From assembly GCA_934167825.1 (NCBI GenBank), contig CAKPLY010000002.1:1-64000 (forward strand): a stretch of 64,000 nt of DNA, in the 5' to 3' direction. Each line of letters opens with the position of its first letter. Position 1 is the stretch's first letter. Both the position numbers and the translations under genes were made by a program. The notes under the pieces are model-generated. The model saw only the letters and a list, made by a program, of their open reading frames with translations. It was not told the origin of the DNA and made no database searches. This DNA comes from an uncultured Bacilli bacterium. GTDB lineage: Bacteria > Bacillota_I > Bacilli_A > RF39 > UBA660. Below, piece by piece: positions 9,122 through 17,638 of this stretch.

Positions 9122-9985
9122 TTAAAATATTTTATATGGTTTTGCCTTTGTGTTATCTTTATCATATGTTATATATATACCTAATTCGTTATTATTTTCA
9201 TCTAATACTAGTGCTTTATCAGTTGTAAAGAACTTATCTACAATCGCACCATTTTTAATTTTGTTAAGTAAAGGGTCTTTAACTATAACCTGTTCTATTT
9301 CTAATACATCTTTAATATCAAGCACTTTATAGTTATCATTTTCTATATCTTTCAAAGTATAAGAGTCTTCAATACCAAATTTACCTTGTTTGGTTCTTGT
9401 TAAGTTTGACATAATGGCGCAGGTATTTAGTTTTTTTCCTATATCTCTAATTAAACTTCTTATATAAGTTCCTTTGCTTACTTTAACTTTGAATGTGAAT
9501 TCTTGATGATTATTAACTATTTCAATATCTGTTAATAACTTGATTTCATATACTGTTATTTCTTTTTTTGGTAATTGTATTTCGATATTATTTCTTGCGT
9601 ACTCATATAATTTTTTTCCATTTACTTTAACTGCAGAATATTTTGGTACTTCTTGGATACTTGTTCCAAGAAAACTATTTAGTACATTAACTAATTCTTC
9701 TTTTGTTATATTTGTCTTTTCTTCATGTAATATTTTTCCTTCTATATCTAAGGTGTCAGTATCTACTCCTAATATTACTCTTGCTATATATTCTTTGTCA
9801 TAAGATACAATGCTATCTACTATTTTTAGACTTTTACCAATACATATTACTAGTACTCCAGTTGCTAAAGGGTCTAGTGTTCCTGTGTGGCCAATTTTTT
9901 TTGTTTTAAACTTTTTACATAAAATATTTACTACATCTCTACTTGTATAGTCTTTTTCTTTGTTTACTACAATTATTTTATTCAT
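9122..9985 (-). CDS. truB: tRNA pseudouridine(55) synthase
   Basis: 287 residues. TruB makes pseudouridine 55 in the T loop of tRNAs. The catalytic Asp is in GHTGTLDPLATGVL (about residue 40); further landmarks are KVNGKKLYEYAR and the thumb region VSKGTYIRSLIRD. The start overlaps the end of nrnA by 8 bases (ATGAATAA), indicating translational coupling. Last gene of rbfA-nrnA-truB. Confidence 0.95.
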   Translation of the reverse strand: MNKIIVVNKEKDYTSRDVVNILCKKFKTKKIGHTGTLDPLATGVLVICIGKSLKIVDSIVSYDKEYIARVILGVDTDTLDIEGKILHEEKTNITKEELVNVLNSFLGTSIQEVPKYSAVKVNGKKLYEYARNNIEIQLPKKEITVYEIKLLTDIEIVNNHQEFTFKVKVSKGTYIRSLIRDIGKKLNTCAIMSNLTRTKQGKFGIEDSYTLKDIENDNYKVLDIKDVLEIEQVIVKDPLLNKIKNGAIVDKFFTTDKALVLDENNNELGIYITYDKDNTKAKPYKIF

Positions 9986-10931
9986 TAGTTTTTAAGTTTT
10001 CCTTTACTAAATTTATTAATTTATCTTTTAGTTCCTTTAATTGTAGGTCTTTTTTTACTGTTATTCCTGCGGCGTTTTTGTGTCCTCCACCATTAAAGTG
10101 TTCTCCAACTGTGCTTAGGTCAATATTTCCATTACCTCTTAAACTTATTCTATAACAATCTTCTAGTTCTCTTATAAATATTGATGCTTCTACTCCTTCG
10201 ATGTTTCTTCCTATATTTACAATTCCTTCGAAGTCAGTTAAGTCACCATTGCATTTTTTTAAATCATTGGTATTTAAATATGTGTATGCTATTTTACCAT
10301 CATAAATAAATTCCAATCTATTGGATGCAATATTAGATAGTAAGAAATGTTCTTTTGTTATTGTTCCTAGTACTTTTTTATATATACTTGGAACGTCAGT
10401 TAATTTTGATAGTTTAGATGCCATTTGAAATGTTTTTTCTCCAACGTCGCTATACTGAAACCCACCCGTATCAGTTAAAAGCCCACACATTAAACAAGTT
10501 GCAACATTTTTTGTTATATCTATTTTTAATTTTTTTAATATGTAATATAAGTATTCGCAACAAGCTGGACTATTTGGTGATACATAATTATAATTAGCAT
10601 ATAATGTATTTCCTTTATGATGGTCGATGTTTATTGTGTACTTGGCATTTTCAAAATAATATTCACTTTGATTTATTCTATCTTGAGTTGAAGTATCTAA
10701 TACTATTACTAGTTCATATTCTTTTTCTGTAGATGTAATAATTTTATCAAAGTTTGGTAAGAAATTATATTTTTTTGGAACATTAGGAATCATTACATCA
10801 ACATTATATAACCTTTCTAATAAAACATTATATAATGATAAAGCACTGCCTATGGCATCTCCATCTGGATTAATGTGTGCTAGTATAAGTATTGAAGATG
10901 ATTCTAAAACTAGATCTTTTATTTTATCCAT
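9978..10931 (-). CDS. nrnA: DHH/DHHA1 phosphoesterase, NrnA-like oligoribonuclease / pAp phosphatase
   Basis: 317 residues. The DHH domain shows HINPDGDAIGSALSLY, VLDTSTQDR and the signature IDHHKGN; the DHHA1 RNA-binding domain shows SIFIRELEDCYRISLRGN and HFNGGGHKNAAG. NrnA degrades short oligoribonucleotides and dephosphorylates 3'-phosphoadenosine 5'-phosphate. It sits between rbfA and truB as in many Firmicutes and overlaps both by 8 bases. Family assignment is firm; substrate preference is inferred. Confidence 0.9.
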   Translation of the reverse strand: MDKIKDLVLESSSILILAHINPDGDAIGSALSLYNVLLERLYNVDVMIPNVPKKYNFLPNFDKIITSTEKEYELVIVLDTSTQDRINQSEYYFENAKYTINIDHHKGNTLYANYNYVSPNSPACCEYLYYILKKLKIDITKNVATCLMCGLLTDTGGFQYSDVGEKTFQMASKLSKLTDVPSIYKKVLGTITKEHFLLSNIASNRLEFIYDGKIAYTYLNTNDLKKCNGDLTDFEGIVNIGRNIEGVEASIFIRELEDCYRISLRGNGNIDLSTVGEHFNGGGHKNAAGITVKKDLQLKELKDKLINLVKENLKTNE

Positions 10932-11277
10932 TTTTTTCTTCCTTACTATGTATTTCTTCGATTATTTTTTCTATTTTGTTACCATACTCTATTGATTCAT
11001 CGTAAACGAATGTTAATTCTGGCATTTTTCTTATGTCAACTTTGTCGCATAGTTTAGTTCTAATAAAGCCACTTGCATTATTTAAAGATTTTGTTACTTC
11101 TTCTTTTTTTTCATCATTTAAACATGTGAAATATATTTTGGCATATGATAAATCACTGCTTATTTTGCATGATGTTAGTGTTACATATTTAAAATCTTCG
11201 TCTCTTGTCTCCTCTTTTAATATGATACTTATTTCTTCCACAAAAGCGTGAGATAATCTTTCTAATTTTATACTCAT
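10924..11277 (-). CDS. rbfA: ribosome-binding factor A
   Basis: 117 residues, normal length. RbfA is a KH-like factor for late 30S maturation and 16S 5' end processing. Visible: the EISIILKEETRDEDF stretch, VTLTSCKISSDLSYAKIYFT, and the C-terminal MPELTFVYDESIEYGNKIE. An in-frame ATG at 11295 exists, but the AAAGGAAG ribosome binding site lies between it and ATG 11277, so 11277 is chosen. In many Bacilli rbfA directly follows infB; here they are separated by an opposite-strand gene and rbfA has its own promoter. Confidence 0.93.
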   Translation of the reverse strand: MSIKLERLSHAFVEEISIILKEETRDEDFKYVTLTSCKISSDLSYAKIYFTCLNDEKKEEVTKSLNNASGFIRTKLCDKVDIRKMPELTFVYDESIEYGNKIEKIIEEIHSKEEKNG

Positions 11278-11299
11278 AATATTACTTCCTTTCATAAAT

Positions 11300-11329
11300 A
11301 TTATACTATATTTGTATGTTAAATCTCAA
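11300..11329 (-). promoter_or_regulatory. rbfA-nrnA-truB promoter
   Basis: On the minus strand, -35 TTGAGA (11324-11329) and -10 TATAAT (11300-11305) have an 18-bp spacer. It lies just upstream of the rbfA ribosome binding site, giving a short leader. It supports independent transcription of these three genes. Confidence 0.65.
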
Positions 11330-11367
11330 GATGTTTTAATGTTTTATTAATTTTTTTGAGTTTTGTA

Positions 11368-11396
11368 TTGATGTTAACTTTAATATTTGATATTAT
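11368..11396 (+). promoter_or_regulatory. promoter of the membrane zinc-ribbon gene
   Basis: -35 TTGATG (11368-11373) and -10 TATTAT (11391-11396) with a 17-bp spacer, followed by AAGGAAGGAG about 11 bases before ATG 11424. It diverges from the rbfA promoter. Confidence 0.6.
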
Positions 11397-11423
11397 TATT
11401 ATAAGGAAGGAGAGAATTATTTT

Positions 11424-12005
11424 ATGTACGATTATAGTTTATTTGAGTCTTTTTTAGGATTATCTATTGGTCTTATTATAGTTTTAGCACTTTTTGGAAT
11501 TGCAATTGCTGTGCTTTATGTTATTGGACTATGGAAATTATTTAAGAAAGCTGGAAAGAACGGATGGGAGGCAATTATTCCATTTTATAGTACTTATGTA
11601 TTGGTTGAAATATCCGGTCTTAATTGGTGGTACTTTTTAATTGCTATATCTGGTACTATATGTAGTTTATTAAATGTTGATGGCTTATCTTTTGTAACTT
11701 CAGTTGCTTCAATGGTTGTAATGGCATTTTGCTATTATAATATTGCTAAAAAGATGCATCAAAGTCCTGTAGGATATGCAGTTGCTGGAGCATTTGTTTC
11801 TGGTATTGTTGCTATGATTTTTGGATTTTCTAGTAAATATACTTGGGATAATAATGTTAAAGTTAGTCCTAATGGTCCAATTGGTGATGATAATAAAAAT
11901 AATTCTGCAAATAGTTCTACGCAAGTTAAATACTGCTTAGGATGTGGACAAAAATTAGATGATAATTCTAGTTTCTGTACTAATTGTGGAAAGAAAGTAG
12001 AATAA
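11424..12005 (+). CDS. four-TM membrane protein (DUF5684-like) with C-terminal zinc ribbon
   Basis: 193 residues. Four predicted membrane segments (about 12-37, 62-82, 85-107, 115-133) with the loop WKLFKKAGKNGWEAIIPFY, a hallmark of DUF5684-type proteins. A polar linker follows, then a C-terminal zinc ribbon with two CxxC pairs (YCLGCGQ and FCTNCGKK). Function is unknown for the family. The gene is inserted on the opposite strand between infB and rbfA, with its own promoter and terminator, so it interrupts an otherwise conserved operon. A strong AAGGAAGGAG ribosome binding site supports expression. Confidence 0.8.
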   Translation: MYDYSLFESFLGLSIGLIIVLALFGIAIAVLYVIGLWKLFKKAGKNGWEAIIPFYSTYVLVEISGLNWWYFLIAISGTICSLLNVDGLSFVTSVASMVVMAFCYYNIAKKMHQSPVGYAVAGAFVSGIVAMIFGFSSKYTWDNNVKVSPNGPIGDDNKNNSANSSTQVKYCLGCGQKLDDNSSFCTNCGKKVE

Positions 12006-12013
12006 AAATATAT

Positions 12014-12045
12014 AAAAAAGTCTAACGTAATGTTAGATTTTTTTA
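12014..12045. terminator. bidirectional terminator after the zinc-ribbon gene and infB
   Basis: TCTAAC (12021-12026) pairs with GTTAGA (12032-12037) over a 5-nt loop, flanked by an A run and a T run. It lies between two convergent genes. Confidence 0.7.
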
Positions 12046-12086
12046 TATTATTTTCTATATTTTAATTATTTGCTATATTCTAATTT

Positions 12087-14243
12087 TTATCTCTTTACTT
12101 CAATCATTTCATATGCTTCAATGATATCTTGTTCTTTTATATCATTAAAGTTTTCTATTGTTATACCGCACTCTATACCTTGTTTTACTTCTTTTACTTG
12201 GTCTTTTTCACGTGCGATAGAATTAATATTTCCGTCGTATATTACTATTCCATCTCTTATTACTCTTGCTTTTGAGTCTCTTTTTATTACGCCATTTGTT
12301 ACATAACTTCCTGCAATTGTTCCTACTTTTGAGAATTTGAATAGTTTTCTTACTTCTGCTTCACCAATTACTTTTTCTTCGTAGACAGGTTCTAGTTTGC
12401 CTTTCATTGCTGCTTCCATTTCTTCTACTACTTTATATATGATGTTATATAGTCTTATGTCTATACCTTTTTCCTTAGCAAGTTCCATTATTTTGTTATT
12501 TGGCCTTATGTTGAATCCTATTATGATGGCATTTGATGCTTGCGCTAATACTATATCACTTTCTGTTATTGCACCAATACCACTTCTTATTACGTTTATT
12601 TTTATTCCTTCGACATCTAATTTTAGTAATGAATTTTTTACTGCTTCTTCACTACCTTTTACATCTGTTTTTAGTACGATGTTTATTTCTTTCGTACCTT
12701 CTTCAATTTTACTAAATAAATCGTTTAGTGAAATACTTGACTTATTTGTATTGTTTTTCATTTTTTCATTTAACTGTCTTGTTTCAGCGATAGATTTTGC
12801 TTTTTTCTCACTTTCAAATACCATGAATTTATCTCCGGCTTGTGGAGGATTTGATATTCCTGTTATTGTTACAGGCATTGATGGGTATGCTTCTACTAAA
12901 TTTTCACCTTTATCATTTTTTAGTGTTCTTATTTTTCCATAGTTTGTTCCTACAACAATTGAATCTCCTAATCTTAGTGTTCCATTTTGAATTAGAACTG
13001 TTGCTACTACTCCTGAATTTTTATCTAACTTAGACTCGATTACTGTTCCTAGGGCATAACGTGATGGGTTTGCTTTTAATTCTTGTAATTCGCTTATTAA
13101 AAGCAATCTCTCTAGTAAGTCATCTATTCCTTCGCCAGTTTTTGCAGAAATATTTACAAACATAGTATCTCCACCCCAGGAATCTGGTACTATGCCATAG
13201 TTTGACATTTCAGTAAGTACTCTTTCTGGATTGGAATTAGGTTTATCAATCTTGTTTACTGCTACTATGATTGGAACATTTGCTGCTTTTGCATGGTCTA
13301 TTGCTTCTTTTGTTTGTGGCATTACTCCATCGTCTGCAGCAACTATTATTATTACTATATCTGTAATACTTGCTCCACGTGCACGCATTTCTGTGAATGC
13401 CGCATGCCCAGGTGTATCTATAAATGTTATTAATTTGCCATTATAATTAATTTGATATGCTCCAATTGCTTGAGTTATTCCACCCGCTTCTCCTTCGGCA
13501 ACTTTACTCTTTCTTATTGTATCTAGCAAAGTAGTTTTTCCATGGTCAACATGTCCCATTATTGTTACAACTGGTGGGCGTTCAATTAGATCTTCTTCAT
13601 TATCAATAATTTCTAATTCTTCAAAATTTGTTTCGTCTCTCGTTGTATCCTTTTTTAGAATTTTATTAAATTCATTAGCAATTATTTCTGCAGTATCAAA
13701 ATCTATACTTGCATTAATTGTCATCATCATACCTAGTCCCATTAATTTTTTTATAATTTCTGTTACTGATATTCCTAAGATATTAGCAAGTTCGCTTACT
13801 GTCATGCCATCCTTATATAAGACAACATTTTCTTCATCTTTAACTAATGCTGATTGTAGTTTTTCTTTATGCTTATACATTTCTTTTCTTTTCTGTCTAA
13901 ACTCTTTATTCTTTTCTTTTTGTTTATTTTCCTTTTTAGAGTTATTTGGTTTATTAACTACGTTTTCTTGTTTTTGTTTGTGAAGTGGTTTTTCTTCTTC
14001 ATAGGTTTCAAATACTTCTTCTAGTTCTTCTTCATAGCTATCGTTAAATTCTTCTTCATTAAATTCTTCATTATTTTCTTCGGCATCATTTAATGAACTT
14101 ATTTCATTATCTAACAATATAATTGCTTCGTCATCTAAGAAATCGTCTTTATCAGTTGCTTTTATATCTAGACTACTACATAATTTTAGTATTTGATTTA
14201 TACTTTTTCCTACATCATTTGCGTATTCTTCTACACTCATCAT
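12087..14243 (-). CDS. infB: translation initiation factor IF-2
   Basis: About 718 residues. An N-terminal domain with coiled, charged Glu/Lys-rich linker (to about 200) is followed by the GTPase core: G1 GHVDHGKTTLLD, G2/G3 GGITQAIGAYQI and DTPGHAAF, G4 NKID, then domains II-IV ending in the fMet-tRNA-binding C2 domain. It brings initiator tRNA to the 30S subunit. An in-frame ATG at 14258 exists, but its next codons (GAG GTG) are the ribosome binding site GGAGGTG for the tandem ATGs at 14243 and 14240, so 14243 is taken. Follows ylxR; the usual ylxQ (L7Ae-like) gene is missing between them. Confidence 0.96.
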   Translation of the reverse strand: MMSVEEYANDVGKSINQILKLCSSLDIKATDKDDFLDDEAIILLDNEISSLNDAEENNEEFNEEEFNDSYEEELEEVFETYEEEKPLHKQKQENVVNKPNNSKKENKQKEKNKEFRQKRKEMYKHKEKLQSALVKDEENVVLYKDGMTVSELANILGISVTEIIKKLMGLGMMMTINASIDFDTAEIIANEFNKILKKDTTRDETNFEELEIIDNEEDLIERPPVVTIMGHVDHGKTTLLDTIRKSKVAEGEAGGITQAIGAYQINYNGKLITFIDTPGHAAFTEMRARGASITDIVIIIVAADDGVMPQTKEAIDHAKAANVPIIVAVNKIDKPNSNPERVLTEMSNYGIVPDSWGGDTMFVNISAKTGEGIDDLLERLLLISELQELKANPSRYALGTVIESKLDKNSGVVATVLIQNGTLRLGDSIVVGTNYGKIRTLKNDKGENLVEAYPSMPVTITGISNPPQAGDKFMVFESEKKAKSIAETRQLNEKMKNNTNKSSISLNDLFSKIEEGTKEINIVLKTDVKGSEEAVKNSLLKLDVEGIKINVIRSGIGAITESDIVLAQASNAIIIGFNIRPNNKIMELAKEKGIDIRLYNIIYKVVEEMEAAMKGKLEPVYEEKVIGEAEVRKLFKFSKVGTIAGSYVTNGVIKRDSKARVIRDGIVIYDGNINSIAREKDQVKEVKQGIECGITIENFNDIKEQDIIEAYEMIEVKR

Positions 14244-14257
14244 AGGTATCACCTCCA

Positions 14258-14521
14258 TTATTTTTCTATAATTTCTTTTAGTTGTTCATAGATTTCTTCA
14301 GGTATAGTTATTTCTAAATGTCTATCTAGTGCTTTTGATTTCTTTGCTTTATTTAGAACTTCTATATCTTTTTTAATATATGCTCCTCTTCCGTTAATTT
14401 TTCCTGTTAAGTCAATAAAAACTTCATTTTGATTATTTTTTACTATTCTTATTAGTTCTTGTTTAGGTAAACGTTCTTTTGTTACAATACAACTTCTAAG
14501 TGGTATTTTTTTAGTTTTCAT
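14258..14521 (-). CDS. ylxR: YlxR family RNA-binding / nucleoid-associated regulator
   Basis: 87 residues. Landmarks PLRSCIVTKERLPKQELIRIV and the signature GRGAYI, the positively charged YlxR fold. In other Firmicutes YlxR (RnpM) binds RNase P RNA and modulates its activity, and has been reported to affect transcription of many genes. Its start lies inside the end of nusA (11-base overlap), and its TAA stop abuts infB. Position in rimP-nusA-ylxR-infB is fully conserved. Confidence 0.92.
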   Translation of the reverse strand: MKTKKIPLRSCIVTKERLPKQELIRIVKNNQNEVFIDLTGKINGRGAYIKKDIEVLNKAKKSKALDRHLEITIPEEIYEQLKEIIEK

Positions 14522-15581
14522 CGTTTGTTAATGTATAGACTTCTTCTTCTTTTTTTACTTCTATTTTGTAGTGAGTTAATCTTGATGCAAGCCTTACATT
14601 TTGTCCTTTCTTACCTATTGCAAGCGATAAGTTATCATTACTTGCTAGAACTAATGCTTCTTTCTTCTTTTCGTCTGTTATTGCAACATTTAGATTTTTT
14701 GCAGGACTTAGGGCATTTTTTATAAATTCTACTGGGTCTTTGCTATATAACACTACATCTATTTTCTCTCCGCTTAATCCACTTAATATTCTTCCTATTC
14801 TTGTGCCTTTTTCTCCTATTATTGCACCGATAGGGTCAACTTTTGGATTGTTAGAATATACTGCTATTTTACTTCTGCTACCTGCTTCTCTTGCTACAGA
14901 ATATAACATTACTGTTCCATCACTTAGTTCTGGTATTTCAAGTTCTAGTAGACGTTTTAAATATCCATAGTGAGTTCTTGATAACAAGATGAATGGTCCT
15001 TTTGGTCCTATTTCTAATTTAGATACGTATGCTTTGATTGAAGAACCCATTTCTAATTTTTCGTTTGGTATTATTTCATCTTTTGGTAATATGCCAAAAC
15101 TTCTTCCTAAATTAACATAATAGTTATGTTGGTCTTCTCTTTCTAGTGTTCCTACTAATAATTCATCTTTGCAATCTTTGAATTCTTCATTGACACTTTC
15201 TTTTTCTGCTTCTTTAATTCTTTGTACTACTACTTGTTTTGCTGTTCCTGCGGCAACACGTCCAAAATCTTTGTCTGTATATAGTCTTTCTTCGATTGTT
15301 TCTCCTAGTTCTATTTCTGGAACTATTTTTTTTGCTTCTTCAAGGGAAATTTCTGCTTTGTCATTTTGTACTTCTTCAACAACTGTTTTGAATTTAAATA
15401 CTTTAAATTCTCCTGTATCACCATTTAGCTCTACTCTAACATTTGGTATTCCTTCATTTTTTTTGTATGCTGCTGTAAGTCCTTGTTCCATTGCTTCAAC
15501 AACAATACTTCTATCTATTCCTTTTTCTTTTACTATATGGTCTAATGCTTGCAAAAATTCCTTTATTTGTTTTTGATTCAT
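14511..15581 (-). CDS. nusA: transcription termination/antitermination protein NusA
   Basis: 356 residues, usual length for Firmicutes (no extra C-terminal acidic repeats). An N-terminal RNA polymerase-binding domain (1-125) with FLQALDHIVKEKGIDRSIV is followed by an S1 domain (about 130-200) and two KH domains, with GAIIGEKGTRIGRILSGLSGEKIDVV and LAIGKKGQNVRLASRLTHYKIEV. It controls pausing, intrinsic termination and rRNA antitermination. Starts 3 bp after rimP ends and overlaps ylxR. Confidence 0.96.
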   Translation of the reverse strand: MNQKQIKEFLQALDHIVKEKGIDRSIVVEAMEQGLTAAYKKNEGIPNVRVELNGDTGEFKVFKFKTVVEEVQNDKAEISLEEAKKIVPEIELGETIEERLYTDKDFGRVAAGTAKQVVVQRIKEAEKESVNEEFKDCKDELLVGTLEREDQHNYYVNLGRSFGILPKDEIIPNEKLEMGSSIKAYVSKLEIGPKGPFILLSRTHYGYLKRLLELEIPELSDGTVMLYSVAREAGSRSKIAVYSNNPKVDPIGAIIGEKGTRIGRILSGLSGEKIDVVLYSKDPVEFIKNALSPAKNLNVAITDEKKKEALVLASNDNLSLAIGKKGQNVRLASRLTHYKIEVKKEEEVYTLTNDEN

Positions 15582-15584
15582 TTT

Positions 15585-15833
15585 TTACTCTCCTTTTTCT
15601 TTTGATGAAATATCTAATATGTAACTATCTTCTATTATATTTGAATTATCTAATAGTGGATTAATGATATTTGTTACTTCAACACATTTATCTATATCAA
15701 TAATGTCATCACTATCAATAATTATTCTTAAAAAATAGTTGTTATTTTCTTTTTCGTAGATGATTTCATCAATTCTCACATTTGCTTTTTTTACTTCTTC
15801 TTCAATTAGTTTTCTTACTTTTTCTTCTATCAT
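15585..15833 (-). CDS. rimP: ribosome maturation factor RimP, single-domain (C-terminal domain absent)
   Basis: 82 residues, about half the usual roughly 150. The N-terminal domain is recognisable: KVRKLIEEEVKKANVRIDEI, then FLRIIIDSDDIIDIDKCVEV and INPLLDNSNIIEDSYILDIS, which aligns with the family's YxLEVSSPG segment. The protein ends right there with SSKEKGE, so the C-terminal SH3-like domain that binds S12 is missing. nusA starts 3 bp later, leaving no room for the missing part. ATG 15833 follows GGAGG at ideal spacing (an upstream ATG at 15869 lies in a hairpin). RimP assists 30S maturation. Confidence 0.85.
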   Translation of the reverse strand: MIEEKVRKLIEEEVKKANVRIDEIIYEKENNNYFLRIIIDSDDIIDIDKCVEVTNIINPLLDNSNIIEDSYILDISSKEKGE

Positions 15834-15851
15834 ATTACCTCCATATAAATT

Positions 15852-15879
15852 AAAGAGTGGAACTTTCATGCCACTCTTT
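15852..15879. promoter_or_regulatory. hairpin in the rimP-nusA-infB leader
   Basis: A perfect 9-bp stem, AAAGAGTGG (15852-15860) with CCACTCTTT (15871-15879), and 10-nt loop. It sits directly upstream of the rimP ribosome binding site. On the minus strand the hairpin is followed by AATTT rather than a long T run, so it is a weak terminator at best. It could be an attenuator or RNA-stability element for this operon, which encodes NusA. Confidence 0.55.
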
Positions 15880-16008
15880 CTTCAAGACACGTTTATTATA
15901 GCATATTAGGTTGTTTATTACAAGTAGTTTGAATGATAAATTTTATTTTTCTTCAACTTTTAATTTTGTTATAGTTTTAAATTTTCTATTATCTTTTTTT
16001 CATTTATG

Positions 16009-17301
16009 CTACTTGTTTATTTTTTCTTCTTTTAATTCATCAAACATTTTAGTTATTGTTTTATTGTTATGTGTTAGTTTTTTGATAGTTAAATCATCAA
16101 CTTTATTATTTGCCAGTCTTAGATTGTCATTTGTTTTTAATAAATGTTCTTTAGTTTTTTGTAAGTGGTCTATTGTTTTATCGATTTCTTCGATTGCTTT
16201 TTGGAATCTTTCTGATGCTAGTCTATAATTTCTACCAAAACCTTCTTTAAATGTATTTATGTTTTCTTCAAAATGGGTTATATCGATGTTTTCATTTCTT
16301 ATTCTTTCTAATTCTTTTTTATATTCTAATGATTTGTTTGCAAGATTTCTTATTAAAGTTATAAGAGGAATAAAGAACTGTGGTCTTATTATGTACATTT
16401 TATTATATATATGGGATACATCTACTATACCATCGTTGTAATAATCATTATCAATTTCAAGCAGTGATACTAAAACTGCATATTCGCAATTTTTTTCTTT
16501 TCTATCTTTATCTAGTTCTTTTAAGAAGTCTTCATTTTTATGTTTTGTTGCTGTTTTATCTATTTCATTTTTCATCTCAAACATAATAGATACTATTTCA
16601 TTTCCAGCATCATCAAAATCTCTAAATATAAAGTCTCCTTTTGAACCTGTTTTTGCGTCGTTGTCTTTTTCAAAATATGCATTTTTAAATAGTGGTCTTA
16701 ATCTATTGAATTCTACATTGCAATGTTGTTCTAGTGATTCTCCAATCATTTTTGTTGATTGGCGTGCTTTAAAATCTTTATAATATGCAAGTTGTTCTTC
16801 TTTATCTTTTAATTTAAGTTCGTAAGATTCTTTTATTGTTGTTTCTTTTAGTTTATATTCTTTATCTTTGATTTCTATTTTATTATTTAGAGTTGCTATC
16901 TCTTTTTCTTTTTCTGCGAACTTCTTTTCCGTATCTAGTTTGTTTTGAACATCTTGTAAATGAAGTTTATTTTTTATTTCATTTAATTCTAATTCATATT
17001 TTTTTATAATTTCTTGATATTTTCTTTCAATATTTATTTTAGTTTGTTCTTCTTGCATTTCTAAAGATTGTTTTAGTTTTGAATTTTCTAGTTCTTTTTC
17101 TGCTATTTCTTTAGATAGTTCTTCTTTTAATGATGATACTGCTTTTTGAATAGATAGTTCTTTATCTAATTTGAATTGTTCTTCTTTTCTTGATATTTCT
17201 TTTTCAAATTCTTTATCTTTAATTTGTTTTGTTATTGACTCATAATCTGTTTCATTTATTTGAAAAACTGTATGACACTTTGGACATTTTATTTCATTCA
17301 T
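16009..17301 (-). CDS. DUF2130 family protein with coiled coil and zinc-binding N-terminus
   Basis: 430 residues. N-terminal CxxC (KCPKCHTVFQ), then a long Lys/Glu-rich coiled coil (about 25-185), then the DUF2130 block with STKMIGESLEQHCNVEFN, GSKGDFIFRDFDDAGNE and IMFEMKNEIDKTATKHKNED, then a second coiled segment. The D...ExK-like arrangement (GDFIF... FEMKNE) resembles a PD-(D/E)XK nuclease core, which is my inference. Function in bacteria is unestablished. GGAGG lies before ATG 17301. Monocistronic. Confidence 0.85.
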   Translation of the reverse strand: MNEIKCPKCHTVFQINETDYESITKQIKDKEFEKEISRKEEQFKLDKELSIQKAVSSLKEELSKEIAEKELENSKLKQSLEMQEEQTKINIERKYQEIIKKYELELNEIKNKLHLQDVQNKLDTEKKFAEKEKEIATLNNKIEIKDKEYKLKETTIKESYELKLKDKEEQLAYYKDFKARQSTKMIGESLEQHCNVEFNRLRPLFKNAYFEKDNDAKTGSKGDFIFRDFDDAGNEIVSIMFEMKNEIDKTATKHKNEDFLKELDKDRKEKNCEYAVLVSLLEIDNDYYNDGIVDVSHIYNKMYIIRPQFFIPLITLIRNLANKSLEYKKELERIRNENIDITHFEENINTFKEGFGRNYRLASERFQKAIEEIDKTIDHLQKTKEHLLKTNDNLRLANNKVDDLTIKKLTHNNKTITKMFDELKEEKINK

Positions 17302-17399
17302 TTTTTACCTCCATATAAATATATCACATAATAGAATTATAGCAAATTTAGACTTTGAAATCTAGTTATAATTAGTATTTTCCACTGTTTTAAGTAAAG

Positions 17400-17422
17400 T
17401 TATCAACAGATTTTGTGGATAA
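17400..17422. promoter_or_regulatory. inverted pair of DnaA boxes
   Basis: TTATCAACA (17400-17408; one change from the DnaA box) and a perfect reverse-complement DnaA box TGTGGATAA (17414-17422), facing each other with a 5-bp gap. TTTTCCACT lies about 10 bp further left. The same box-N5-box geometry occurs at 53302-53324. It sits between the DUF2130 gene and the tRNA cluster. Confidence 0.6.
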
Positions 17423-17509
17423 CTTCTTTTTGTGATAGTGATATATAGTTGGAATTTTTATTTAATTTGTTTGCATTATTTGTATACCTTTTAATATAAA
17501 AGATGTTAT

Positions 17510-17539
17510 AAAAAAAACTTGAATGTATTATATTCAAGT
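17510..17539 (-). terminator. terminator of the tRNA cluster
   Basis: ACTTGAAT (17517-17524) pairs with ATTCAAGT (17532-17539); on the minus strand it is followed by a run of eight T. It is placed 15 bases after tRNA-Phe. Confidence 0.75.
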
Positions 17540-17553
17540 CTAATTTTTATTCA

Positions 17554-17629
<76 letters not shown>

Positions 17630-17638
17630 AAAAAATAA

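Noticed and set aside
12397..12942. Plus-strand ORF of 181 codons inside infB
   Set aside because: Antisense shadow of infB; Ser/Phe/Leu-rich composition and no ribosome binding site.
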